In this document: positions 16,275-24,287 of the stretch, piece after piece
Numbering within the stretch: position 1 is the stretch's first letter
How the letters are laid out: every line of letters begins with the position of its first letter
Assembly (NCBI RefSeq): GCF_039830135.1
Contig: NZ_CP156081.1
Span: 1,908,001 to 1,972,000 of the forward strand
Direction: 5' to 3'
Source of the DNA: Defluviimonas sp. SAOS-178_SWC
Lineage (GTDB): Bacteria; Pseudomonadota; Alphaproteobacteria; Rhodobacterales; Rhodobacteraceae
Length of the DNA stretch: 64,000 bases
Notes under the pieces: generated by a model
The model's input: only the letters and a program-made list of their open reading frames with translations
Databases searched by the model: none
Told to the model about the DNA's origin: nothing
Made by a program: the position numbers and the translations under genes

Positions 16275-18201
16275 GGTCCTCTCCGGTGTCGAAAAAGCCT
16301 TCGATGTCGATCAATCCGTGATCGGTCATCTCCTCGAAGAAGCTCGGGATGTAGCCGGAAATCGCGAAGCGCAGGCGGCCGCCGCTTTCGGCGGTCTCGA
16401 AGATCGGGTTGACCGGGATCTCGCCTGTGTCGGGGTCGAATTCGCCAAGCTCGGCGATCTCGACGATGGTCCGCTGGGTGGCGGTCAGGGGGGCGTCCGG
16501 GTCCATCGAGCGGGTCTTCCGGACCTGAACGATCACGTCGATGGCGGCGCTGATCTGCTGTCGGATGGCGTGGATGGGCAGGTCCTGGCCCGATTGCAGC
16601 ACCATCGTCTCTAGCCGCAGGATCAGGTCCTCGGGCGAGTTCGCATGGGCCGTGGTCATCGAACCGGAATGGCCGGTATTCATCGCCTGGAGCATGTCCA
16701 GTGTCTCGCCGCCCCGGCATTCGCCGACAACGATCCGGTCGGGCCGCATCCGGAGCGCGTTGCGGACAAGGTCGCGGATCGAAATTTCGCCGCGCCCGTC
16801 CATGTTTGCGCGTCGGCTTTCAAGTGTGACGAGGTTGCGGTTCAGAAGGCGGAGTTCGGACGTGTCCTCGATGGTGACGATGCGCTCATCCTCGGGCACG
16901 AACATGGAGAGCGCGTTCAGAAGCGTGGTCTTGCCCGATCCGGTGCCACCCGAGATCACGATGTTCTTGCGGGCTTTCACGCAGGCCTCCAGGAACCGCT
17001 CCATCGGCAGCGACATCGCGCGGTTCTTCCGCAGGTAGCTCACCGACCAGTGGCCCTTCCCGAACTTGCGGATCGTCAGCGATAGGCCACCGAGCGAGGT
17101 CGGCGAGGCCACGATATTGGCGCGGCTGCCGTCGGGCAGGCGGGCATCGGCCATCGGCGCGCCTTCCGTCAACTGCTTGCCGTCGCGTCCGGCGATCCGT
17201 GCGGCGACCGTAAAAAGCTCCGATTCCGAGGCGAAAGAGAGCCCCGTCTCGAACATCCGGTTGCCCTTCTCGACGAAGATCCGGTCGAAGCCGCAGACCA
17301 TGATTTCCGAGATCACCGGCACGTCGATCAGAAACTGGATCGGGCCGAGCCGGAAGAAGAGGCCCATGACCTTCTCGCGCACGGCGTCGCGGATGAGGGC
17401 GAGCTTGAACGTCTCGCCGATCATGCCCGAAACGGTTTTGTAGGCGGCATCGAAGCCTTCGTGGAGGCGCTGGAGGTCGGTGGCGGTGGAATGGGCGCTC
17501 ATTTCCAGCCGGAGTTCGGAGGCCAGCTCCTCGCGCAGCTCGATGGAGCGCGCCCGCTGTTCGGCGTTGAGCTGGGAGAAGCTGAGTTCGATATCGCCGC
17601 GCGTGCCGCTCATCAGGCACGCCGAGATCAGCGGGCGGCGCAGCGCCTCCTTGCAGTAGCGGTTGATCGTCGCGATCATGCCGGGCTTGCCGGCGAGGTC
17701 GAGTTCGACGGAAAGGAGCCGGTCGAGTTCGGCCGACAAAAGCGCCTCGCGCTGGCGGTCGTCGCCGTCGAAGAGGTCGCGGCGGCGGTCCTCGTAGTCG
17801 AGAAGCGCCTCGTTCATCATCAGTTCGATGTCGGAAAGTTCCGGCATCACCGCCTGTTCGGTGACGCTCTTGTTCAGGTCGAGAAGCTGGAGGAGGTTGT
17901 TGCCGAGCCAGAGTTCGGTCCCGTCGGTCAGGTCCGCCGCCGCCTCGCGCGCCAGTTCGTGGCGGCCGAGCTTGGTGCCCTTCGATACGAGCGACACGAC
18001 CTGCCAGACATCCTCGCCGGACCGGAGCATCAGCCGTGCATGCCGGGCCTCGATTCCACTACCTTCGAGGTGGATATAGCCTGCCTCGCCCCGCCGAGTG
18101 CGGTCGGCGCCAAGCTCGTAGAAGGTCTCTTCCAGGGGCAGGACCGCGCGGCGGTTGCCGTAGGCGTCGCAGATTCTCAGATGGGCGCGGGCCTTGGTCA
18201 T
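16258..18201 (-). CDS. FHA-domain/TadA (CpaF) secretion ATPase fusion
   Basis: A 647-aa ATPase with about 110 extra N-terminal residues that resemble an FHA domain (YELGADRTRRG, GIEARHARLML, VSKGTKLGRHE), then a helical linker and the CpaF/VirB11-type core. Walker A GGTGSGKTT is at 418-426, the Asp box follows in VTIEDTSELRLL, and Walker B lies in RPDRIVVGECRGGE. It would power Flp pilus assembly as a cytoplasmic hexamer. FHA fusion to TadA is not the standard layout (usual TadA is about 420-480 aa) and ties the motor to phospho-dependent signalling, consistent with the second FHA protein and the pseudokinase. It overlaps both the cpaB-like gene (ATGA) and tadB. Confidence 0.85.
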   Translation of the reverse strand: MTKARAHLRICDAYGNRRAVLPLEETFYELGADRTRRGEAGYIHLEGSGIEARHARLMLRSGEDVWQVVSLVSKGTKLGRHELAREAAADLTDGTELWLGNNLLQLLDLNKSVTEQAVMPELSDIELMMNEALLDYEDRRRDLFDGDDRQREALLSAELDRLLSVELDLAGKPGMIATINRYCKEALRRPLISACLMSGTRGDIELSFSQLNAEQRARSIELREELASELRLEMSAHSTATDLQRLHEGFDAAYKTVSGMIGETFKLALIRDAVREKVMGLFFRLGPIQFLIDVPVISEIMVCGFDRIFVEKGNRMFETGLSFASESELFTVAARIAGRDGKQLTEGAPMADARLPDGSRANIVASPTSLGGLSLTIRKFGKGHWSVSYLRKNRAMSLPMERFLEACVKARKNIVISGGTGSGKTTLLNALSMFVPEDERIVTIEDTSELRLLNRNLVTLESRRANMDGRGEISIRDLVRNALRMRPDRIVVGECRGGETLDMLQAMNTGHSGSMTTAHANSPEDLILRLETMVLQSGQDLPIHAIRQQISAAIDVIVQVRKTRSMDPDAPLTATQRTIVEIAELGEFDPDTGEIPVNPIFETAESGGRLRFAISGYIPSFFEEMTDHGLIDIEGFFDTGEDHADAA

Positions 18202-18908
18202 TGGCTGGCGATCTCCGCGATGCAGTCGTCGGCGCCTTCGCAGGGGTTGCGCATCACAAGCGTCAGCCCACCGCTCGCATCCTCGGCGGCGGCAAGGAAG
18301 GCCTCAACGTCCGCCGCCGGGGCCTGAAGCGTGACGGAATTATAGTCGGGCCGGTCCTGGTTCTCGTATTCGCCCCGGCTGTCGATTTCGCCAACCGCCA
18401 TCACCTCGATGTCTTCGAGGAGGAGCTTGGACACCGACTGGTTCTGGCTGACCTCGTAGGTGCCGATCACGTCGACGCTGGCGCCGGGCGCAATGAACTT
18501 CTCGACCGCGCGTCGCGCCTCGACCGGGATCGAGAAGGCGCGGTTGCCGGGCTTGATACGGCGGGAGAAGGCGTTTTCCGGCGCTACGAAGAACTGCGCG
18601 CGCTGCAGGAAACTGCCCGAAGGCACGTCGGCGCCGAAGACCCGGCCGCGCAGGTTGATCCGGGTCGCGGCATTGTCGTCGAGCGCCCACTGGAACTCGC
18701 CCTCGAGGATCTGCGGCATGACCTGAGAGACGACATATTTCTCGATGAAGGCGTCGTCGATCTCGGTGCCTGCGCGGATCACCAGCCCGTCCTCGGCAAC
18801 AAGCCTCAGCTTGCGCACCGTCGCGGTCTGGGTGGTGACGTCCTGATAGTAGTAATAGGCCATGCCGAAGGCGAGCAGGGCGGCGAGGATATAGAAGAGA
18901 CTGCGCAT
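18198..18908 (-). CDS. Flp pilus assembly protein CpaB/RcpC-like
   Basis: A 236-aa protein from ATG 18908 (GGAGG four bases upstream; a GTG lies one codon earlier). It has an N-terminal membrane anchor (LFYILAALLAFGMAYYYY), then a SAF-like region (LRGRVFGADVPSGSFLQRAQFF) and an RcpC/CpaB domain (AFSIPVEARRAVEKFIAPGASVDVIG). CpaB proteins act in the periplasm and usually connect the platform with the secretin; no secretin gene is seen here. It overlaps the neighbours on both sides. Confidence 0.85.
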   Translation of the reverse strand: MRSLFYILAALLAFGMAYYYYQDVTTQTATVRKLRLVAEDGLVIRAGTEIDDAFIEKYVVSQVMPQILEGEFQWALDDNAATRINLRGRVFGADVPSGSFLQRAQFFVAPENAFSRRIKPGNRAFSIPVEARRAVEKFIAPGASVDVIGTYEVSQNQSVSKLLLEDIEVMAVGEIDSRGEYENQDRPDYNSVTLQAPAADVEAFLAAAEDASGGLTLVMRNPCEGADDCIAEIASQ

Positions 18909-19603
18909 CACTCCTCCAGGAATTTGACGATGACCGTGGACTGGCTCGCCTCTGCGGGATCGGGTTGAACGTAAAGGAAGAGCGCGCAGTCCTGGCGTTG
19001 TCCGACAAAAAACGACGTGCTTGCGTCCGAGGCATCGGTGATCTCGAACCCCTGACGCGTCATCAGATCGACATAGAGCGGCGCGGCTTCGGCGGGCGGG
19101 GCGGGTTGCGACAGGATCACCTGACCAGCGCAGCCGCCGGCGGCGCCGTCGTTCATCAGGACGGATGCGCCTTTCGGCAGGGTCGGGCCGAGAGCGGTCG
19201 TCAATGCGCCGGGGTCGGCGAGGGCCGGAGAACTCACCATCACTCGCATCGTTGTGCCGGCCCCGGCGGGCATGAAGGCGAGGCTCAAATTGACCTCGGC
19301 GCCGGGGGCGAGACGTTCGGGGTCGATCTGGGGCAGGGCGGTCAGCACGAACCGCCGAAGCGGGTCGGGGATCTCGTTGCCCGCATAGGCCATCAGAAAT
19401 GCGCCGCTCTCTTCAACGATGTCGAGCGCCCCGCCGAGATCGGCGCTGAGCCTCGCGGCCACGACCTTGGGGGGCTGTCCGATCTCGGTGACGAAGGTCT
19501 TCAGCGGTCCGGGCAGCGTCTGGCTCGCCGCGCCGATGGGCAGGAGGAGGAGCGTGGTCGCGCCGAAAAGCCGGGCGCGGAGGGCGCGAAGAACGGAGAC
19601 CAT
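18908..19603 (-). CDS. Exported protein of unknown function in the Tad cluster
   Basis: A 231-aa protein with an N-terminal signal (basic residues then LFGATTLLLLPIGAASQ). The remainder is mixed alpha/beta with two cysteines that could pair (GGCAGQVILS and RQDCALFLYV). I do not recognise a family. It sits between the TadE-like gene (1-bp gap) and cpaB (overlap), a place often occupied by CpaD/RcpB-like periplasmic factors, but no CpaD signature or lipobox is visible. Probably a periplasmic accessory of this apparatus. Confidence 0.65.
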   Translation of the reverse strand: MVSVLRALRARLFGATTLLLLPIGAASQTLPGPLKTFVTEIGQPPKVVAARLSADLGGALDIVEESGAFLMAYAGNEIPDPLRRFVLTALPQIDPERLAPGAEVNLSLAFMPAGAGTTMRVMVSSPALADPGALTTALGPTLPKGASVLMNDGAAGGCAGQVILSQPAPPAEAAPLYVDLMTRQGFEITDASDASTSFFVGQRQDCALFLYVQPDPAEASQSTVIVKFLEE

Positions 19604-19604
19604 G

Positions 19605-20213
19605 TCAGTTGTACCTTGAGGGAAAGACGTTGGGGAAAAGCTTGTAGGTGTTCCGCTGGCGCAGGGCCTGCCAGATCACCGGGTCGTGGGCCGCGGTGTA
19701 GGGCTTCGTGCCGTGATCCCAGAACTCCGGTTCCGGGGTCAGGTAGGTCTGCCGCGACGTGACCGCGCCCTGCTTTCGCAGGAAGTCCGGCTGCGAGAGG
19801 AGGAAACGTCCGCTCCCGCTGCCCTTCACGTCGTTCACCGGTTCCTTCCGGTCGACATCGCGCAGGATCTGCGGCCAGGGGCGGGCGCCGTCACGCAGGG
19901 CGCGGAAGAAGGGCTTTTCGCGCTTCAGCCCCTGTTCGGCGCGGTAGCTGGAACAGGAAACGCTGGCTGACGCGCTGACGCCCGGCTTGGCGCCAAAGGG
20001 CGTGCGGTCGGCATCGCAGGCGACGATCCGGGGCAGGGTGGAGGAGGCCGCACTGACCGTGCTCGCGCGGGTGAAGACGGCGACCTCCTGCCGGGTCAGC
20101 ATGCCTTCGACGATGTAACGCGCCGTCAGCATCACCACGATCGCGAAGGGCACGATCATCACCGCTTCGAGCGACAGCGAGCCGCGCCGCCTGCGGATGA
20201 GGTCAATGCGCAT
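19605..20213 (-). CDS. TadE/TadF-like pseudopilin
   Basis: A 202-aa protein with a basic N-terminus (RRRRGSLSLEAVMIVPFAIVV) that has the Glu-containing prepilin-type sequence followed by a hydrophobic helix, as in TadE-family pseudopilins. The extracytoplasmic part has four or five cysteines and no recognised domain. It would be processed by the A24 peptidase encoded downstream. Its 5' end overlaps the TadG-like gene by 11 bp. Confidence 0.75.
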   Translation of the reverse strand: MRIDLIRRRRGSLSLEAVMIVPFAIVVMLTARYIVEGMLTRQEVAVFTRASTVSAASSTLPRIVACDADRTPFGAKPGVSASASVSCSSYRAEQGLKREKPFFRALRDGARPWPQILRDVDRKEPVNDVKGSGSGRFLLSQPDFLRKQGAVTSRQTYLTPEPEFWDHGTKPYTAAHDPVIWQALRQRNTYKLFPNVFPSRYN

Positions 20214-21711
20214 TGACCCGCCCCCATGTTCCCCGGCTGGAAACCGCGCCGAGCGCGGTGGCGAGCGGCCGGAACGCGGCCTTGGCTTGCCGCTGGAGAT
20301 CGCGGCCCATCTTCGCGGGGTCGTCCATCCGCGTCGCCGGCATCATCCTGTAGCGCCAGTTCTGCGAGAAGAGGTCCGCGCCGTCGGGGTTGTAGACGCC
20401 GGTCTGCGCGTAGCCGAAATGGCTTTCGACGTTCTCCTGCAAGACCTGCGCGGCCAGCCTGCGACCCTTGTCCTTCTGTGTCAGCGCGAGAATGCGGAAG
20501 GCATCGGGCATCTTGTCGGGCTGCACGATTGGCAGGGGGGTCAGGGGCGGGATGTCCCTCAGCTGCCAGATCGTCGGCACCGGCGCCTCGATCTCCATCC
20601 GCACGAGCTGGTTCAGCGGTCCGGTGACGGCCTTGCCGACAAGGCAGAGGCTCGCGAATTTGGCGTCGTAGCGGCGGGTGAAGGCGTTGTTGTTTCTGGC
20701 CTGTTGCGGACCAAAGAGGTTTGGCGCGATGCCCTTCTTGTAGGGCACCCAGAGGTGGATGTATTCGCCGAGAAGCGTTGAGGGACTGTCATAGTAATCC
20801 TTGAACTTCTTCAGGTCGCGGCCGATCCCGGTGAGGTCGTTGATATGGTCCTTCACGACGGGCTTCGACCGCGCGCCGCCGTAAGTCATCGGCCCCTTGC
20901 CGATGGGAAAGCCGCGCTGTCGAAAGGTCGTGAAGCGCGCGGTGGTGCCGAATTGCATCGCCGCGCAAAGCTGGGTCCTGGCCTCGATGCCGCCCTCGAT
21001 CAGCGGCAGGGCCATGCCGTCATTCGTATTGGTCTTCGTGCAGTTCCTGACACCGTCGCCGTTGCAGGGGTCGGCGAAGTGGAACATGTCGATGCCGAGT
21101 TCACCGGCATAATCCTCGCCGATCTCGCGCATGGCGCGGGGGAAGCGCTCGACAATGGCGCGGTTCATGCCCTCGATGGCGCGGAGCGCCTTGTGCGACA
21201 CCTCGATGCCGTGGTTGGGGTTGTAACGGCTATCGGTGATGAAGGTCTTGGCAAGCGCGAGGTTCGCCGGGATTGCCACCACGCCGTGGTTGATCAGGCA
21301 AGGCGTGGTCCAGGCGGCCGCGATCACCGCCGCCGAGATCGGATCGGCGGTCCGTGGCGGGCAGTGAAGCGCGCCGTGGCCGACGATGTAGGCGTCCACG
21401 AGACCGGCGGTGATGCGGATCTCTTGCAGGGTGCCCGCCAACGCCTCGGACCCGATGGCGACGGTCAGGAGCTGCGCCGCGGTGACGTTGTTCATCGAGA
21501 TGACGTTGAGCGAGCGTGCCGTCCAGGTGCCGTGCATGACGGCGAGCGCGTCGGCCCCGTCCTGCGTCATGCGGCGTTCGTTGACCATCTGGCCACTGTT
21601 TGCATTGGCCGCGATCATCGCCGTGACCGGCACCATCGCGGCGACCGCGATGATGGCGACCGCACCCCTGCGCCGTCGGGTCATGAGGGTTCTGAGCGCG
21701 GCGCGGATCAT
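20203..21711 (-). CDS. TadG-like pilus-associated protein
   Basis: A 502-aa protein starting at ATG 21711 (ATGA overlap with the upstream TadE-like gene). The N-terminus RRRRGAVAIIAVAAMVPVTAMIAANANSG is the TadG/TadE-type membrane segment. The long extracytoplasmic domain contains several cysteines and no von Willebrand domain that I can see. TadG proteins are minor pilus or adhesion factors. The family call rests on the N-terminus and gene context. Confidence 0.72.
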   Translation of the reverse strand: MIRAALRTLMTRRRRGAVAIIAVAAMVPVTAMIAANANSGQMVNERRMTQDGADALAVMHGTWTARSLNVISMNNVTAAQLLTVAIGSEALAGTLQEIRITAGLVDAYIVGHGALHCPPRTADPISAAVIAAAWTTPCLINHGVVAIPANLALAKTFITDSRYNPNHGIEVSHKALRAIEGMNRAIVERFPRAMREIGEDYAGELGIDMFHFADPCNGDGVRNCTKTNTNDGMALPLIEGGIEARTQLCAAMQFGTTARFTTFRQRGFPIGKGPMTYGGARSKPVVKDHINDLTGIGRDLKKFKDYYDSPSTLLGEYIHLWVPYKKGIAPNLFGPQQARNNNAFTRRYDAKFASLCLVGKAVTGPLNQLVRMEIEAPVPTIWQLRDIPPLTPLPIVQPDKMPDAFRILALTQKDKGRRLAAQVLQENVESHFGYAQTGVYNPDGADLFSQNWRYRMMPATRMDDPAKMGRDLQRQAKAAFRPLATALGAVSSRGTWGRVNAH

Positions 21712-22364
21712 CTCAGCACCACCGTCGCCTCGCCCCAGCGCCAATAGGTACCGTCGCCGCGCTTGCCGTCCATGATGAAACGACGGAACGGGGTGGAGAG
21801 GGGATACTTGTAACGCACTGTCGCGCGGATCGGCACCGAATCCGCCGCCGCGAGCAGCGAGAGGCCGGATTGCACCCATTCCACCTCCACCTCGACATTG
21901 CCGGGCTCGTACGCGTAGCAAAGCGCGTTGGCGACGGCCTCGTCGTAGCCGCCGAGCTTGCCGGTGCCGCGGATGATCTCCTTTCCGGCGGCGATATCGG
22001 GGCAGGTGCCGCGCGCCGTCGCGAAGCTTGAGGTGGAGGAGGCCGCGACCAGAGCCCAGCGCGCGGCGTCCTGCCATTTCTGCGGCTGGTCTGTGCACTG
22101 GAACGCCGCCGCCGCCGCGAAGGGCGAGCCGAAGGCGTCGGTCAGGCTGAAGGGCGGGCACTTGTGGACCATCGCACTCCGCGCAGCCGCGTAGGCCGCC
22201 ATCTCGACATAGGTCCGGGCCTGGGCGGTGATCATCACCTGCGAGACGCCGCCGAAGAGGACGAGGAGGGCGGGGAAGGCCAGCACCGCCTCGATCCCGA
22301 TCGCTCCGGGGCGGCGGCGGGTCACGGCGCGGGCAAGGAGCCGATATAGACCCGCGCGGGTCAT
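21708..22364 (-). CDS. TadE-like pseudopilin
   Basis: A 218-aa protein from ATG 22364. The N-terminal RRPGAIGIEAVLAFPALLVLFGG carries the conserved Glu and hydrophobic helix of TadE-like pseudopilins. The globular part contains paired cysteines (HKCPPF, FQCTDQP, GTCPDIA, ALCYAYE). The start overlaps the stop of the adjacent 49-aa pilin (ATGA), so expression is coupled to pilin translation. Confidence 0.78.
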   Translation of the reverse strand: MTRAGLYRLLARAVTRRRPGAIGIEAVLAFPALLVLFGGVSQVMITAQARTYVEMAAYAAARSAMVHKCPPFSLTDAFGSPFAAAAAFQCTDQPQKWQDAARWALVAASSTSSFATARGTCPDIAAGKEIIRGTGKLGGYDEAVANALCYAYEPGNVEVEVEWVQSGLSLLAAADSVPIRATVRYKYPLSTPFRRFIMDGKRGDGTYWRWGEATVVLR

Positions 22365-22510
22365 TTGAGCTTGTCCACGGTCTGCTGGACCTTGTCCTGA
22401 TAGCCCTCGTAATCGGGCTTTCGGTCGTTCGCCATGTTGGTCGCGGTCGTGGCAATCGCGAAGGCGACCGCGATAGCGAATCCGAAGATCAGGAGCTTTT
22501 CGAGGGTCAT
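22361..22510 (-). CDS. Flp-like mini-pilin 1
   Basis: A 49-aa peptide beginning MTLEKLLIFGFAIAVAF, followed by a charged tail rich in Lys, Asp and Gln. It shares its first ten residues with the neighbouring 49-aa peptide and has the E-x4-hydrophobic pattern of Flp pilins, but almost no leader before the helix (the Glu is residue 4). It overlaps the TadE-like gene. It is likely a structural or minor pilin; cleavage by the prepilin peptidase is uncertain because there is no normal leader. Confidence 0.7.
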   Translation of the reverse strand: MTLEKLLIFGFAIAVAFAIATTATNMANDRKPDYEGYQDKVQQTVDKLK

Positions 22511-22543
22511 GGCGGAGGTCCTTTCCGCGAGGCGTCCGAAACC

Positions 22544-22693
22544 TCAGAAACCGGCGTTCTTGAGGCCGTCGACCTCTTGCTTGAACTCGTTGTTCGCGGT
22601 GCCCCGGTCTTTCAACATGTTGGTGCCGATCGTGGTGATGGCGAAAAGGGCCGCGAGCGCGAAACCGAAGATCAGGAGTTTCTCGAGGGTCAT
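22544..22693 (-). CDS. Flp-like mini-pilin 2
   Basis: A 49-aa paralogue of the next gene: MTLEKLLIFGFALAALFAI, then a polar tail. ATG 22693 is chosen because AAGGAA lies about eight bases upstream; an earlier in-frame start would add a charged segment before the helix. The two peptides differ mainly in the tail. Tandem duplicated pilins of this size are common in Tad loci. Confidence 0.7.
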   Translation of the reverse strand: MTLEKLLIFGFALAALFAITTIGTNMLKDRGTANNEFKQEVDGLKNAGF

Positions 22694-22740
22694 GTTGCTT
22701 TTCCTTTTGATGAATTTGGGAACTTCGGGCATGGGTCGGG

Positions 22741-22860
22741 TCAAGCCATGATTTCTTTGACTTGCGTGATGACGAAGTCGACGATCTCGCTTCCCATCGT
22801 CGCGAGAACCGTCGCAATGGCGAGGGCGAGCGCGAAATACAGCAAGTATTCCAGTGACAT
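22741..22860 (-). CDS. Very short Flp-like or membrane peptide (39 aa)
   Basis: A 39-aa peptide, MSLEYLLYFALALAIATVLA then a short polar end. It resembles the other two mini-pilins in layout (SLE/TLE before a hydrophobic helix) but lacks their tail. AAGGGA precedes the ATG by seven bases. It could be a third, minor pilin or a small membrane regulator. It lies between the second ATPase gene and the pilin pair. Confidence 0.6.
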   Translation of the reverse strand: MSLEYLLYFALALAIATVLATMGSEIVDFVITQVKEIMA

Positions 22861-22945
22861 GAGGAGATCCCTTGTTCCGTGGCGGATCTCGTATCCGCTG
22901 ATATGAGGATATGGGCGGAAGGCGGGGCGCAGGGGCGCGTCGTTT

Positions 22946-23980
22946 TCAGTGCGACAGGGAGGGTTCAGGCCGGGCGACCCGTTCGAGCGCGCCGTCAGCC
23001 CTGCGCGCGAAGATCGGGGTCGCCGTGTAGTGCGCCGCGTCAGAAGATGATTTCCCGACCTCGGCGATCTCGACCACGGCGCGGCGCCCGTCCTTGCGCT
23101 GGACCTGCACGACGAGGTCGATCGCCTCGATGATCTGGCGCCGCACCGCGATCAGCGGCACCTCGACATCGGACATGAGGCACAGCGTCTCAAGCCGGGA
23201 GAGCGCGCGCATCGGATCGTCGGCATGGACGGTCGAGAGCGATCCCGCATGGCCGGAGTTCATTGCCTGGATCATGTCGAGCGCTTCTCCGCCGCGGCAC
23301 TCGCCGACGAGGATCCGGTCGGGACGCATCCGCAGGGTAGCGCGGAAGAGGTCGCGGATCGTGACCCCGCCGCGACCCTTGGCGTCCGGCATCTGCGCCT
23401 CGAGCTGCACGACATGCGGCATCCGGAGATCGAGCTCGGCCACGTCCTCGATGGTGATGATCCGCTCTTCGGGTTTCATCATCCGGGCGAGGAGGCCGAG
23501 GAGCGTCGTCTTGCCGGTGCCGGTGCCGCCCGAGATGATGATGTTGCGGTGACCGAGCACCTGCCCGCGGAGATAGTCGATCGACTCTTCGGTCAGCGAT
23601 CCGCTGTCGACCAGGTCTTGAAGGGTGGGGGGCTGGCGCGCGAACTGGCGGATCGCGATGGTGATCCCGGCCCGCGCCGCCGGGTCCTGAACGATGTGAA
23701 CGCGCGAGCGGTTGGGCATCCGCGCTTCAAGCGACAGGTTCTCGGGCGTCAGGCGCTTGCCGGAATATTGCAGGATCACCCGGGCAAGCGCCGTCAGCGC
23801 CGCCGCGTCGCGCATCCGGTGACCGGTCTTCTCGATGCCGTTCCTGCCGTCGATGAAGATGTCGTCCGGCCCGTTGATCATGATCTCCGAAATCGCCGGG
23901 TCGTCGTAATAGGCGACAAGCGGCCCCATCAGGTGGCGCACCAGCGCGTCATATGCGGCCTCGGACCCCATGACGCTCAT
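22946..23980 (-). CDS. Second secretion ATPase, TrbB/CpaF-like
   Basis: A 344-aa VirB11/TrbB-type ATPase. Walker A GGTGTGKTT is at 151-159, the Asp box follows in TIEDVAELDL, Walker B lies in RPDRILVGECRGGE and the His box in GSLSTVHADDP. It lacks the long N-terminal region of the FHA-TadA fusion and is closest in layout to conjugative TrbB. Having two motors in one cluster suggests separate extension and retraction, or separate substrates. It overlaps the 44-aa membrane peptide gene by 4 bp. Confidence 0.85.
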   Translation of the reverse strand: MSVMGSEAAYDALVRHLMGPLVAYYDDPAISEIMINGPDDIFIDGRNGIEKTGHRMRDAAALTALARVILQYSGKRLTPENLSLEARMPNRSRVHIVQDPAARAGITIAIRQFARQPPTLQDLVDSGSLTEESIDYLRGQVLGHRNIIISGGTGTGKTTLLGLLARMMKPEERIITIEDVAELDLRMPHVVQLEAQMPDAKGRGGVTIRDLFRATLRMRPDRILVGECRGGEALDMIQAMNSGHAGSLSTVHADDPMRALSRLETLCLMSDVEVPLIAVRRQIIEAIDLVVQVQRKDGRRAVVEIAEVGKSSSDAAHYTATPIFARRADGALERVARPEPSLSH

Positions 23981-24111
23981 CCGAAGGGCAAGGAATAGAT
24001 CAGCGTCTTGATCGCCATTGAGGTGACCAGTACGCGCTTGAGCAGAAGCATCAGCCCCATGAAGGCGGTCAGGCCGGCCCCGGCGGTCAGCAGATAGTCG
24101 AAACTCACCAT
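23977..24111 (-). CDS. Small membrane peptide (44 aa), first gene of the minus-strand block
   Basis: A 45-codon frame from ATG 24111 with AAGGAG eight bases upstream, ending in TGA that overlaps the ATPase ATG (ATGA). The peptide is hydrophobic (VSFDYLLTAGAGLTAFMGLMLLL, then a basic and hydrophobic tail). One membrane helix is likely. It resembles a truncated pilin-like or membrane anchor peptide; no family recognised. It appears to be the first gene of the operon that runs to about 5613. Confidence 0.65.
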   Translation of the reverse strand: MVSFDYLLTAGAGLTAFMGLMLLLKRVLVTSMAIKTLIYSLPFG

Positions 24112-24287
24112 GGCGGTCTCTCCTTTCCTATGCGCCCGAACCAATGGCGGCCGGACGCCGGTCTTCGCAATTCACAGGATTTCCAGCCTCTTGCGGGCGT
24201 TTCGTAAGTTAAACGACGCGGCCGCGCTCCGGGTCGGTCGGCGTAGTCTCACGATATGTTGAACGGCCAGACCCCACGGAGGTCCCG
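24112..24287. promoter_or_regulatory. Divergent intergenic region driving the Tad/caspase block and the small secreted gene
   Basis: These 176 bases separate two divergent genes and must hold promoters for the long minus-strand block and for the plus-strand gene at 24288. An AT-richer patch lies at about 24205-24215 (GTAAGTTAAA). I see no confident -35/-10 pair and no clear Crp/Fnr dyad. Confidence 0.45.
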
